From the NCBI GenBank assembly GCA_040387095.1, contig JAZKEJ010000003.1, positions 20,206-84,205 on the forward strand: a stretch of 64,000 nt of DNA, written 5' to 3'. The notes under the pieces are model-generated. The model saw only the letters and a list, made by a program, of their open reading frames with translations, did not search any database and had not been told where the DNA came from. The translations under genes and the position numbers were made by a program. The stretch is from Methylotenera_A sp040387095 (GTDB lineage Bacteria > Pseudomonadota > Gammaproteobacteria > Burkholderiales > Methylophilaceae). This document shows, in pieces, positions 33,772-42,974 of the stretch (position 1 is its first letter; each line of letters starts with the position of its first letter).

Positions 33772-34677
33772 TTATTTTTTCTGTACTGCGTGTCCGCCAA
33801 AAGCATTTCGCATCAAAGATAACAGTTTGTAGCTATAACCATGTTTATCTTGGCTTCTGAAACGGGCTTGCAATGCCACTGTTAATACTGGTGCAGCAAC
33901 ACCTTGCTCCACAGCTTCAACAACAGTCCAACGACCTTCACCAGAATCTGCAACATATGGAGCGATTGATTCTAATGCCTGATCATTTTTAAGGGCTTCG
34001 GCTGTTAAGTCGAGTAACCAGCTACGCACCACAGAGCCATGACGCCATAATTCGGTAATTTGCGCTAAGTCTAAATTGAATTCTTCTTTGCCTTTTAACA
34101 AGTCCAGACCTTCGGCAAATGCCTGCATCATGCCGTATTCAATACCATTGTGTAGCATTTTGGTGAAATGACCAGAACCGACTGGGCCTACATGTGCCCA
34201 ACCGCGGTCTGCGTGTGTCAATGCTTGCGCATAAGGTGTCAACACATCTGCATACTGTTTCTCGCCGCCGTACATCAGGCAATAGCCATTATCCAGACCC
34301 CAAACGCCACCGGAAGTACCGCAATCGATAAAGCCGATACCATGTTCCGACAGCATCGCGCCGCGACGTTGACTATGTTTGTAATTGGAGTTACCGCCAT
34401 CAATGATGATGTCGTTTTTATTTAATAGCGGAATCAAGTCTTTGATTTGATTTTCGGTAATTTCGCCCGCTGGCAACATTAACCAAACGATTTTTTGTCC
34501 TTCTAATTTGTTCACGACATCTACAACTGACTCAGCTGCAATCATGCCTTCTTTTTCTACTAGATTAGAGACGAATTCTTTGTTGAAATCGAAGCCGACG
34601 ACTTCGATTTTGTGACGTAATAAACGCGCAGCCATATTGCCGCCCATTTTGCCTAAGCCGATCATTGCTAATTTCAT
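33772..34677 (-). CDS. gnd: 6-phosphogluconate dehydrogenase, short (YqeC/GndA-type) form
   Basis: Gnd oxidatively decarboxylates 6-phosphogluconate to ribulose-5-phosphate, closing the dissimilatory RuMP cycle with Zwf and Pgl. The sequence has MKLAMIGLGKMGGNMAARL (nucleotide fold), DGGNSNYKHSQRRG, GTSGGVWGLDNGYCLM and HNGIEYGMMQAFAEG with catalytic Lys/Asn residues nearby. I start at ATG 34677, preceded by AGGA at eight bases; an upstream in-frame start would add twelve residues of non-family sequence. The resulting 301 aa is the short bacterial form, which lacks the second C-terminal helical repeat of the 470-aa enzyme and often uses NAD. Confidence 0.95.
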   Translation of the reverse strand: MKLAMIGLGKMGGNMAARLLRHKIEVVGFDFNKEFVSNLVEKEGMIAAESVVDVVNKLEGQKIVWLMLPAGEITENQIKDLIPLLNKNDIIIDGGNSNYKHSQRRGAMLSEHGIGFIDCGTSGGVWGLDNGYCLMYGGEKQYADVLTPYAQALTHADRGWAHVGPVGSGHFTKMLHNGIEYGMMQAFAEGLDLLKGKEEFNLDLAQITELWRHGSVVRSWLLDLTAEALKNDQALESIAPYVADSGEGRWTVVEAVEQGVAAPVLTVALQARFRSQDKHGYSYKLLSLMRNAFGGHAVQKK

Positions 34678-34897
34678 GCTGTTTTTCCTATGGTGTGAGG
34701 ATGATAAAAGCACCCATCTTTTGGATGTGGTGAAAACAAAAAATAATAAATGTTAAACAATTATTTAATTGAGTTAAGTATAATTATAGCAAATGCAGAG
34801 GTGCTTCTCAAATGCAAGCACAACAATCAAAAAGCAGAATTTCAAGCCGCTTTTTTCTTTTTCCCACGTTAAATTATAGATACAATTAGGTTAATTG

Positions 34898-35608
34898 ATG
34901 ACACAACATACTGCTTTAAATCAAGCCAGTCTAGCCAATACGCGCTGGCATACTTTTGAATCGCAAGATGCGATTAACCAAGCCGCACTCAATCGTATTT
35001 TAGCGGCCGCACAAGAAGCGATTAACAAACACGGCAGTTTTTTAGTGGTGTTAGCAGGCGGTAGCACGCCTAAAAGTGTCTACCAATTATTAAGCCAGCA
35101 ACAGGCTGATTGGGCGAATTGGCATATTTATCATAACGACGACCGTTGTTTGCCGGTAGATCATGTAGAACGCAACAGCAAAATGGCGCGTGATGTATGG
35201 CTAAATCATGTAGCGATTCCACAAGAGCAGATTCATGATATTCCCACCGAATTGGGTAATATAGAAGGAGCGAAAGCGTATGCGAAAACGTTACAAGGCC
35301 TGCGTGCGTTTGATTTGGTGATTCTAGGTTTAGGTGAAGATGGCCATACCGCCAGTTTATTTCCAAATCAAACCGTTGATAACAGCGCAGATGTTGTGCC
35401 CGTTTTTGATGCCCCAAAACCGCCAGTGAACCGCGTGACCATGAGCCAGAATCGTTTAAATGATACGCATGAAGTGCTGTTTTTAGTCACAGGCGCAGGC
35501 AAACAAGAAGCGGTAGACAATTGGCGCAAAGGTGTGAAAATTCCTGCGACTTTAATCGCGCCTAAAAATGGTGTAGATGTATATTGTTTTGGTGTAAAAC
35601 TGAATTAA
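34898..35608 (+). CDS. pgl: 6-phosphogluconolactonase
   Basis: Pgl hydrolyses 6-phosphogluconolactone, the product of Zwf. The 236-aa protein belongs to the DevB/SOL family with VVLAGGSTPKSVYQLL, HNDDRCLPVDHVERNS and LGLGEDGHTASLFPN, the last carrying catalytic residues. ATG 34898 is used, with AGG seven bases upstream; an adjacent TTG would add one residue. It is divergent from gnd across about 220 AT-rich bases that must hold both promoters. With gnd and zwf it forms a complete oxidative branch in one locus. Confidence 0.95.
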   Translation: MTQHTALNQASLANTRWHTFESQDAINQAALNRILAAAQEAINKHGSFLVVLAGGSTPKSVYQLLSQQQADWANWHIYHNDDRCLPVDHVERNSKMARDVWLNHVAIPQEQIHDIPTELGNIEGAKAYAKTLQGLRAFDLVILGLGEDGHTASLFPNQTVDNSADVVPVFDAPKPPVNRVTMSQNRLNDTHEVLFLVTGAGKQEAVDNWRKGVKIPATLIAPKNGVDVYCFGVKLN

Positions 35609-35624
35609 TTGCTTAAATATAAGG

Positions 35625-36179
35625 TTAACTATTGGTTTTAAGCCACGCGATTACATCATCCGCATTTTTATCCGGCGGAAACACTGGATAAAAAGTTTTG
35701 ATGATTTGGCCGTGTTCAATAATCATGGTTAGACGTTTATATAGTTCGATATTGCCTGCATGAAAAGTTGGCAGCCCAAGTGTTTCTTTGAGCAAAAAAG
35801 AATCATCGCTTAGTAACTCAAATGGCAAATGCAGGCGATTTTTAACTTCACTTTGATATTGTGTTTTTTGCGAGCTTAGCCCGAATATCTTACTATCCAA
35901 TTTTTCTAGCTCATCCGCGTGGTCTCTAAAGCTGCATGACTGTGGCGTGCAGCCACGCGCGCCAGGAATATTATCCCAACCATCGGGCAAAGCAATATTG
36001 GGTTGCCCAGTCATTGGGTAAATATAAATAACGTATTTAGCTTTTAGTTGGTTTAGCCGAACAATTTCACCGTTTGTCGCAGTTAGTTGAATATCAGGCA
36101 AATACTGTCCTGTTAAATGACTCGCTGCGCCATCATTAAATGGAACAGGTAAGTCATTGGGTAATTCAGCTAGATTCAT
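35625..36179 (-). CDS. AhpC/TSA-family peroxiredoxin (PrxQ-like)
   Basis: This 184-aa thioredoxin-fold peroxidase probably reduces hydrogen peroxide or organic peroxides. It shows LPDIQLTATNGEIVRLNQL and the redox region GARGCTPQSCSFRD with cysteines at about 77 and 82, spaced as in the PrxQ/Bcp group. A longer loop before that site (TGQPNIALPDGWDN) is a feature of a betaproteobacterial subgroup. The start at 36179 follows an in-frame TTG that I consider less likely. It is convergent with pgl and 32 bases downstream of apbC. Confidence 0.85.
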   Translation of the reverse strand: MNLAELPNDLPVPFNDGAASHLTGQYLPDIQLTATNGEIVRLNQLKAKYVIYIYPMTGQPNIALPDGWDNIPGARGCTPQSCSFRDHADELEKLDSKIFGLSSQKTQYQSEVKNRLHLPFELLSDDSFLLKETLGLPTFHAGNIELYKRLTMIIEHGQIIKTFYPVFPPDKNADDVIAWLKTNS

Positions 36180-36213
36180 CAACGGTCGTTTTAAAGTATC
36201 AACTAATAATGCG

Positions 36214-37302
36214 TTAAGTATTCTGAATCACAATATTCGGAAATTTGCTGCTGTGGTCTAGGCTAGCGTTAGCAATCTTAATCGCCGCCTTACGTGCGAT
36301 TTCTTTATAGATATTAGCGATTTTAGAATCTGGTGCATTGATAACAGTTGGTTTTCCGTTATCGGTTTGTTCACGGATGCTGATATCTAAAGGCAAGCTG
36401 CCCAATAAATCAATATGGTAATCCGCACACATTTTCGCCGCGCCACCTGCTCCGAATATATGTTCTTCATGCCCGCAGTTGCTGCAAATATGCGTACTCA
36501 TATTTTCCACGATACCCAAAATAGGAATGTTCACTTTCTCGAACATTTTCAAGCCTTTTCGAGCGTCTAATAAGGCAATGTCCTGTGGTGTTGTCACAAT
36601 AATCGCACCGGTAACGGGGATTTTTTGCGCTAGAGTGAGCTGAATATCGCCCGTGCCCGGCGGCAGATCAATCACCAAATAATCCAAATCACGCCATTTG
36701 GTATCGCGTAATAGTTGCTCAAGCGCACCAGTTACCATCGGGCCACGCCAAACCATCGGCGTGTCGGTATCAACTAAAAAGCCGATACTCATCGCCTGAA
36801 TGCCGTGCGCCAGCATTGGCTCCATGCTTTTACCATCCATGCTTTCGGGGCGTCCACTAATGCCTAGCATCTGCGGCTGGCTAGGACCGTAGATATCGGC
36901 ATCTAATAATCCAACTGCGGCTCCTTCTGCCGCCAGAGCAAGCGCCAAATTGACCGAGGTAGTGGATTTGCCCACGCCGCCTTTTCCGGATGCGACTGCA
37001 ATAATATTCTTTACATTCGGTAATAGATTCACGCCTTGCTGCACTTTATGCGCAACAATTCTGCTGGCAATATTGACTGTCACCAAACCGCCATCAGATA
37101 AGATTTTAAGATGTTGCGCTACAAGTTTTTGTACATCCGCCATCACGCTTTTGGCAGGATAACCCAGCACAATATCCACACTGATATTGTGATCACTGAT
37201 CTGAATATTCTTGGCCGATTTACTGCTTATGAAATCTTTGCCTGTATTTGGGTCAATCAGCGTTTTTAGGGCATTTTGAATGGTTAACTCTGTTAGTGCC
37301 AT
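36214..37302 (-). CDS. apbC: Iron-sulfur cluster carrier ATPase ApbC/Mrp
   Basis: ApbC is a P-loop NTPase that binds and transfers Fe-S clusters in the cytosol. The 362-aa protein has an N-terminal MIP18/DUF59 domain (1-90), then the deviant Walker A VASGKGGVGKSTTSVNL. DADIYGPSQPQML and IDLPPGTGDIQLTL follow, and a C-x2-C pair in ICSNCGHEEHIFG is used for the bridging cluster. It is divergent from metG, an arrangement common in betaproteobacteria. Confidence 0.96.
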   Translation of the reverse strand: MALTELTIQNALKTLIDPNTGKDFISSKSAKNIQISDHNISVDIVLGYPAKSVMADVQKLVAQHLKILSDGGLVTVNIASRIVAHKVQQGVNLLPNVKNIIAVASGKGGVGKSTTSVNLALALAAEGAAVGLLDADIYGPSQPQMLGISGRPESMDGKSMEPMLAHGIQAMSIGFLVDTDTPMVWRGPMVTGALEQLLRDTKWRDLDYLVIDLPPGTGDIQLTLAQKIPVTGAIIVTTPQDIALLDARKGLKMFEKVNIPILGIVENMSTHICSNCGHEEHIFGAGGAAKMCADYHIDLLGSLPLDISIREQTDNGKPTVINAPDSKIANIYKEIARKAAIKIANASLDHSSKFPNIVIQNT

Positions 37303-37464
37303 GATATGAATAAATCGAATATTGAAAAGTCTATTTTAGCGCAAGCCAGTGTTTAAAGCATGCCTGCTTAGAGCCAAACTTATCTTATTGTATAAAATAG
37401 CTTAATACATAAAATCAGGCCTTAATTTGCTAAAATAGCGTTTTACCTCAATTCAAAGCAATCT

Positions 37465-39543
37465 ATGGCACGCAAAATCCTGGTTACTTCGGCACTTCCT
37501 TATGCCAACGGCAGCATTCACCTTGGACACTTGGTGGAATATATTCAAACCGATATCTGGGTGCGTTTCCAGAAAATGCAGGGACACACCGTGCATTACG
37601 TTTGTGCAGATGACACGCATGGCACGCCGATTATGCTGCGCGCCGAAAAAGAGGGTATTACGCCTGAAGCACTGATTGCCAAAGTGCACCAAGAACATAG
37701 CGCAGACTTTAAAGAATTCTTAGTAGATTTTGACAATTACTACTCCACGAACGCGCCAGAAAATAAAGAGCTCTCACAAACGATTTACCGCAAATTAAAA
37801 TCCAACGGCAAAATCGCGACCAAAACGATTGAGCAGTTTTATGACCCCGTTAAAAATATGTTTTTGCCAGACCGATTTATTAAGGGCGAATGCCCGAAAT
37901 GTCATGCGAAAGACCAATATGGTGATTCATGCGAAGTGTGCGGTGCCACTTATAATCCAACCGAACTGATTAATGCGTATTCAGCAGTTTCTGGCGCAGC
38001 GCCAGTGCGTAAGGAAACCGAACATTATTTCTTCAAGCTTTCAGAGTGTGAAGCATTTTTAAAAGAATGGACGCGTTCTGGCACCTTGCAAGGCGAAGCG
38101 GCCAACAAGATGGGTGAGTGGTTCGAAAATGGCCTGAACGATTGGGATATTTCACGCGATGCGCCTTATTTTGGTTTTGAAATCCCCGATGCGCCTGGCA
38201 AGTATTTCTATGTCTGGCTGGATGCGCCGATTGGTTATATGGCCAGTTTCAAAAAGCTTTGTGAGACTAAAGGCTTGGATTTTGACGAATACTGGAATAA
38301 AGATTCCAGTACCGAGCTTTATCATTTTATTGGTAAAGATATTCTTTATTTTCACGCTTTGTTCTGGCCTGCAACGCTTGAGTATAGCGGTTACCGCAAG
38401 CCAACCAAGATTTTCGCACATGGATTTTTAACCGTAAACGGTGAAAAAATGAGCAAGTCGCGCGGTACATTTATTACAGCGCGCAGCTATTTAGACCATA
38501 TTAAAAATCCGGAATACCTGCGTTATTACTATGCTGCTAAATTAAATAGCACCATGGAAGATATTGACCTGAATTTGGAAGACTTTGTGGCGCGCGTGAA
38601 TAGTGATTTGGTGGGTAAATACATCAATATTGCGAGCCGAACAGCAGGGTTTATTGCTAAGCAGTTTGAAGGTATGCTGATATTACCTAGTAATCAGTTT
38701 AACTATGGTGCATCTAATTTTGGTCTCAATACAGATAGCTTATTAGGCGAGTTTTCTTCCAAAGCTAACGATATTGCAAAGTTTTATGAATCTAGAGATT
38801 ATGGAAAAGCACTTCGTGAAATTATGGTGCTCGCAGATACTGCAAACCAATTCGTTAATGACACTAAACCCTGGGAAATTGCTAAAGATGCGAGCAATGC
38901 AGATAAATTGCAGCATGTTTGTAGTATTGCGCTTAATCTATTCCGATTCCTTACCTTATATCTAAAACCAGTCTTGCCTCATCTTGCTTTCGAAGTGGAG
39001 CAGTTTTTAAATATAAAACCACTCACATGGCTTGATGCAACATCATTAATCGATGCTCATTGTATAAGTAGTTATCAACATTTAATGACGCGCATTGACC
39101 CAAAATTGATTGAAGCCATGACAGAAGCCAATAAAGAAAATCTAACTGCAACGCCAAATGTTAAGCAAGCATCGCCTGTTAAGACATCTTTGCCAGAAAC
39201 CAAGAATGAGGGTGATTACATCAGCATTGATGATTTTACTAAAGTGGATTTACGTATTGCCAAAATCGTCAATGCAGAGCATGTGGAAGGCGCAGAAAAA
39301 TTGCTGAAGTTAACACTGGATATTGGTGAAGATAAGTCACGTCAGGTATTTGCAGGCATTAAATCCGCTTATGACCCCACTACTTTAATTGGACGTAATA
39401 CAGTAATGGTGGCCAATTTAGCGCCACGCAAAATGAAGTTTGGCATGAGTGAAGGCATGGTGCTGGCAGCTAGTGATGAGCAGGGCGGCCCATTTATTTT
39501 GTCGCCTGATGTAGGCGCACAACCAGGTATGCGCGTTAAATAA
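37465..39543 (+). CDS. metG: Methionyl-tRNA synthetase
   Basis: MetG charges tRNA-Met and initiator tRNA. The 692-aa protein contains the HIGH-type motif ANGSIHLGHL, a zinc knuckle (CPKCHAKDQYGDSCEVC, about 146-162), the KMSKS motif in GEKMSKSRGT, and a C-terminal tRNA-binding OB domain (about 590-692, DLRIAKIVNAEHVEGAEKLL). The segment around residues 410-580 is richer in A/T than the ends, but the frame is open throughout. It is divergent from apbC across 162 bases. Confidence 0.98.
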   Translation: MARKILVTSALPYANGSIHLGHLVEYIQTDIWVRFQKMQGHTVHYVCADDTHGTPIMLRAEKEGITPEALIAKVHQEHSADFKEFLVDFDNYYSTNAPENKELSQTIYRKLKSNGKIATKTIEQFYDPVKNMFLPDRFIKGECPKCHAKDQYGDSCEVCGATYNPTELINAYSAVSGAAPVRKETEHYFFKLSECEAFLKEWTRSGTLQGEAANKMGEWFENGLNDWDISRDAPYFGFEIPDAPGKYFYVWLDAPIGYMASFKKLCETKGLDFDEYWNKDSSTELYHFIGKDILYFHALFWPATLEYSGYRKPTKIFAHGFLTVNGEKMSKSRGTFITARSYLDHIKNPEYLRYYYAAKLNSTMEDIDLNLEDFVARVNSDLVGKYINIASRTAGFIAKQFEGMLILPSNQFNYGASNFGLNTDSLLGEFSSKANDIAKFYESRDYGKALREIMVLADTANQFVNDTKPWEIAKDASNADKLQHVCSIALNLFRFLTLYLKPVLPHLAFEVEQFLNIKPLTWLDATSLIDAHCISSYQHLMTRIDPKLIEAMTEANKENLTATPNVKQASPVKTSLPETKNEGDYISIDDFTKVDLRIAKIVNAEHVEGAEKLLKLTLDIGEDKSRQVFAGIKSAYDPTTLIGRNTVMVANLAPRKMKFGMSEGMVLAASDEQGGPFILSPDVGAQPGMRVK

Positions 39544-39679
39544 ACAATGATAAGTGTCAGAAACTACCTACATTTATTTCAGAGTAAGCTCGTTTCATCT
39601 TGATTTTTAATCCTTTAAGATGGATAAGTTAGTAAAAAGCAAGTCTTGCTGTTCAACGAATAAATAAAAGGAAGTCGCA

Positions 39680-40120
39680 ATGAAATATATTCATGCTCCA
39701 TTATTAGCAGTTTTATTATTTTCTAGTCATGTAATTGCAGACAGTAACGCTAAAACTGCAGTCGGCGGCGGTTTAGGCGCAGCGGCAGGCACGGCACTTG
39801 GCGGCGTAGTTGGAGGCAGTACAGGTGAAGTTTTAGGCGGAGCAGTTGGTGGTGGTCTAGGCGGTGCTGTTACAACTAGAGGTCAAGGTCAAACGGGTGC
39901 GGTTATTGGCGGCGCTGCAGGTGGCGCAGGTGGTGCATATGCTGGACGTAAGGTTAGTGGCACTGGTACAGGCGCAATAGTTGGTGCAGGTCTAGGTGGT
40001 GCTGGTGGCGCGGTACTCGGTAAAGTTATTGATGAGCCTAACGTTAGAACCGGTACATCCAATCACAACCACAAGCATAAACAAAAGCGTGGCAAAGGTC
40101 ATCGCAAACACGATCATTAA
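39680..40120 (+). CDS. Secreted glycine-zipper protein with basic/histidine tail
   Basis: This 146-aa protein has a signal peptide (cleavage near HVIAD-S). Residues about 27-115 are made of glycine-zipper repeats (GGGLGAAAGTALGG, GGAVGGGLGGAV and similar), which pack as membrane-spanning helices in outer-membrane or channel-forming proteins. The tail (about 127-146) is rich in His and Lys and could bind metal or polyanions. A strong ribosome-binding sequence AGGAAG lies nine bases upstream of the start, and a 15-base-pair terminator follows the gene. Function unknown; a structural envelope role is likely. Confidence 0.75.
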   Translation: MKYIHAPLLAVLLFSSHVIADSNAKTAVGGGLGAAAGTALGGVVGGSTGEVLGGAVGGGLGGAVTTRGQGQTGAVIGGAAGGAGGAYAGRKVSGTGTGAIVGAGLGGAGGAVLGKVIDEPNVRTGTSNHNHKHKQKRGKGHRKHDH

Positions 40121-40159
40121 TCGTTTAAATTAAAATTCATTTTATTTGAATAGTATTAA

Positions 40160-40193
40160 CAATAAAAAAGCCGCTAACGCGGCTTTTTTATTG
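40160..40193. terminator. Bidirectional terminator between convergent genes
   Basis: CAATAAAAAAGCCGC (40160-40174) and GCGGCTTTTTTATTG (40179-40193) form a perfect 15-base-pair stem with a TAAC tetraloop. A and T runs on both sides let it end both the glycine-zipper transcript and the convergent comEA-like transcript. Confidence 0.93.
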
Positions 40194-40228
40194 TTGCGAA
40201 CTTCTATATTAAGAATAAGTTAACGCTT

Positions 40229-40717
40229 TTATTGCTTAGTTTTTGCAGTATCTGCTTTTTTAACCTTAGTCGTTTTTGCATCACCAGTTTTTGATTCAGC
40301 AGATTTTACAAGGCTGGCTTCTTTAGCTGGTTTGGCCTTCTTTGCAGCTTCAGTTTTTGCCTTAGATGCTGTTTTTGCTTGTTTCGCTTTTACATCACCT
40401 GTTTTTGATTTTGCTGCTTTGACCAGACTAGTGTCCTTTTTTGCGGGTGCTATAACTGTGGTTTTGCCACTTACTGCTATTTCTTTACGCAGATTTTTAA
40501 AAGTAGTTGAGCCAACGCCGTCGACTTTTTCGAGCTCATCAATAGATTTAAAGCCGCCATTTTTTTTGCGGTAATCAATAATAGCTTTAGCTTTCACTTC
40601 GCCGATGCCATCCAAGGATTCTAATTCTTGTTGTGTGGCTGTGTTTATGTTTACAGCGGCAAATAAGTTAAAACTAAATGCAAGGCTAGTGAGTAAAGCG
40701 ATTAGTATTTTTTTCAT
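40229..40717 (-). CDS. ComEA-like helix-hairpin-helix protein with Lys/Ala-rich tail
   Basis: This 162-aa exported protein has a signal peptide (about 1-21) and a ComEA-type double helix-hairpin-helix DNA-binding domain (about 22-80; VNINTATQQELESLDGIG and VDGVGSTTFKNLRKEI). A long Lys/Ala-rich disordered tail follows. Within the tail SLVKAAKSKTGDVK (97-110) recurs as SLVKSAESKTGDAK (135-148), an internal duplication. ComEA proteins bind incoming DNA in the periplasm during natural transformation. The H1-like basic tail is unusual and could strengthen DNA binding. Confidence 0.85.
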   Translation of the reverse strand: MKKILIALLTSLAFSFNLFAAVNINTATQQELESLDGIGEVKAKAIIDYRKKNGGFKSIDELEKVDGVGSTTFKNLRKEIAVSGKTTVIAPAKKDTSLVKAAKSKTGDVKAKQAKTASKAKTEAAKKAKPAKEASLVKSAESKTGDAKTTKVKKADTAKTKQ

Positions 40718-40821
40718 TTGTTTCTCCCTAAGTTAAATTTGGTCGATGAGCGTTGTCATCAACGCAAGTGTACTGTTTTCATTGATTAAGTGCTAGTTAG
40801 ATTACAGCTCTTTTTATTAGA

Positions 40822-41523
40822 TTATGCAAACGCCTGAATCTCATGATTAATTGCAATTAATGCATCAATAGGGCTGCTGGCCTGCGTGATTGGTCGACCA
40901 ATTACAAGGTAATTGGCTCCGGCTATTAACGCTTGCGTTGGCGTTAATATGCGAGTTTGGTCATCTTTATTGGCGCTGGCAGGACGAATTCCTGGTGTCA
41001 CCAAAAGAAAATCTTGCGGCAAGTGTTGCTTTAATAATGCCGCCTCTAACGCGGAACAGACAACACCGTGTAATCCAGCAGATTTTGTTAATTTTGATAG
41101 GTTAAGTACTTGCTTTTCAATACTATTATTAATACCAATTTCATTTAAATTTTCTTGACTCATACTGGTAAGCACGGTCACAGCGATTAAATAAGGAGAA
41201 TAATTACTTTTATCGACACCTTCCAGCGCAGCTTGCATCATGTCTTTTCCACCGCTAGCATGCACATTCAACATCCATACGCCTAAATTACTTGCTGCTT
41301 CGCATGCTTTTGCAACGGTATTGGGAATGTCATGAAATTTTAAATCTAAAAAAACTGCGAAGTTTTTAGTGATTAGCTTTTCCACTAATTGTGGGCCAGC
41401 GGCAGTAAATAGCTCTTTGCCCACTTTAAGTTTGCATAAATTGGGATCTAATTGATTAACAAGATTAAGCGCACTCGCTACGTCGGCATAATCCAATGCA
41501 ACAATGATTTTAGAGGCTACCAT
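40822..41523 (-). CDS. pyrF: Orotidine 5'-phosphate decarboxylase
   Basis: PyrF decarboxylates OMP to UMP, the last step of pyrimidine synthesis. The 233-aa protein shows IVALDYADVASAL, LCKLKVGKELF, and the active-site block FLDLKFHDIPNTVAKA with the Asp-Lys-Asp arrangement. VTPGIRPASANKDDQTRI and GANYLVIGRPIT form the phosphate-binding part. It starts 27 bases after lapB in the same direction, as in many proteobacteria. Confidence 0.98.
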   Translation of the reverse strand: MVASKIIVALDYADVASALNLVNQLDPNLCKLKVGKELFTAAGPQLVEKLITKNFAVFLDLKFHDIPNTVAKACEAASNLGVWMLNVHASGGKDMMQAALEGVDKSNYSPYLIAVTVLTSMSQENLNEIGINNSIEKQVLNLSKLTKSAGLHGVVCSALEAALLKQHLPQDFLLVTPGIRPASANKDDQTRILTPTQALIAGANYLVIGRPITQASSPIDALIAINHEIQAFA

Positions 41524-41550
41524 TTGATTTAACTTTTTAGAAGATTAATT

Positions 41551-42783
41551 TTATGAGTTGGTTTTTTTAACCGTCATCTCGCGTAGCACCATCTCAGACG
41601 GTTCAGCAGGCAGTGACTCCCATGCATTACAGGCAGGACATTGCCAATGATACTGTTTGGCGCGAAAGCCACATTGATTACAATGATAAGTTGCGCGGTT
41701 GCTAATAGCGTTGCGCACTGTTTGTTGCATCAATTGCACATCCTGGTTATTAACATCATCTGCCATTGCACGTGCTTGCAGCAATTGGTCTAAGGTCGTT
41801 AAACTAGGTTGGCGGATCAGCTCATTGCGAGCAAGCTTGGCGGCTTTATCGGCGCCTTCTTCTGCCAAAGTAGCTTGATACAATACAGACATCAGTGATG
41901 GTAATTTGTAAGTTTCAATGTAAGTATTTAACAGGGCTAGACCATCTTTTAAATGATTGTTGCCTGTGTTTACAGTATCTACCAAGTCTAGTGCGCGGTA
42001 GCTTTTGAGCATTTTACTCGCCACCAAACCTAAATATTCAGGCTGTTGAAACTCAATGCGTTTCCAGTATGAAATGGCCATTTGATGATTGCCGGCACTT
42101 GTTTCGATATCGCCCAATAGTACATTGGCGCGTATACAATTTTTATTGGCATCCAAGGCTAATGCTAACTGACTTTGCGCTGCCTCTGCATTTTGTAAGA
42201 TGATAAAGTTAATAGCTAATTCGCAGTAATATTGCGCAATTTCTATTCTAAACGGCACGCCAGATAAACGCTCAAGCTCAGTTGCGGTAGTGATGGCTTG
42301 CGCCCATTCGCGTTCGCGTACGTAAATTTCTAGCAGCGCACGCAACGCTGGCTGGCGGTAACGCTGATCTTCTAAACCTTTGTATAGCTCTTCAGCACGG
42401 TCAAACAAACCTGCTTTTAAATAATCCTGCGCCAGCTCCGCTTTAACCGCATTTTTTTGTGGTTCGGTTAACTCTTTTTTATCAAGCAAACTGACATGCA
42501 GATTAATGGCGCGATCCGTTTCTCCGGTACGCCTAAACAAGCTACCTAATGCAAAATGTAATTCCAGTGAGTCGGTATTGGCTAAAACGGCTTCAGAAAA
42601 TGCTTCAACAGCTTTATCGTGCTGATCACTGATTAAAAAATTCAGGCCTTTAAAATAGGCGGCGGGGAGGGTGGTGGATTCTGAGAGTAATTGTCGAATG
42701 TCAACACGCGCGGCAATCCAGCCTAAAGTAAAAAATAGCGGTAAAACTAACAGCCACCAGTATTCAAATTCTATCATCATCAA
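41551..42783 (-). CDS. lapB: Lipopolysaccharide assembly protein LapB (YciM)
   Basis: LapB is an inner-membrane-anchored cytosolic TPR protein that guides FtsH proteolysis of LpxC and so sets LPS synthesis. The 410-aa sequence has one N-terminal helix (about 8-25), TPR repeats (about 55-330), and a C-terminal rubredoxin-type zinc module with cysteine pairs in YHCNQCGF and WQCPACNAW. The start is the first of three consecutive Met codons. It lies between ihfB and pyrF in the conserved order. kdsA and lapB together confirm an LPS-bearing envelope. Confidence 0.95.
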   Translation of the reverse strand: MMMIEFEYWWLLVLPLFFTLGWIAARVDIRQLLSESTTLPAAYFKGLNFLISDQHDKAVEAFSEAVLANTDSLELHFALGSLFRRTGETDRAINLHVSLLDKKELTEPQKNAVKAELAQDYLKAGLFDRAEELYKGLEDQRYRQPALRALLEIYVREREWAQAITTATELERLSGVPFRIEIAQYYCELAINFIILQNAEAAQSQLALALDANKNCIRANVLLGDIETSAGNHQMAISYWKRIEFQQPEYLGLVASKMLKSYRALDLVDTVNTGNNHLKDGLALLNTYIETYKLPSLMSVLYQATLAEEGADKAAKLARNELIRQPSLTTLDQLLQARAMADDVNNQDVQLMQQTVRNAISNRATYHCNQCGFRAKQYHWQCPACNAWESLPAEPSEMVLREMTVKKTNS

Positions 42784-42928
42784 TCTTGAGTCAATTATAT
42801 AAAGGCATTTTACCCAAGCTTAGGCTTTATGACTAATGATTATTCTGGTGATTATTTTAGTCATTCTGAAGATCATTATTTTTGACGATGATTAAGATGT
42901 ATGAAAAAGAAAAAGAAGTTTTTAGCAA

Positions 42929-42958
42929 TAAAAAACGGCGCAGGGTATGCGCCGTTTT
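42929..42958 (-). terminator. Terminator after ihfB
   Basis: AAAACGGCGC (42932-42941) and GCGCCGTTTT (42949-42958) form a ten-base-pair stem with a seven-base loop. On the minus strand it ends in a T-run (TTTTTTATTG), 17 bases past the ihfB stop, separating ihfB from lapB. Confidence 0.9.
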
Positions 42959-42974
42959 GTGTGACTATCACGAT

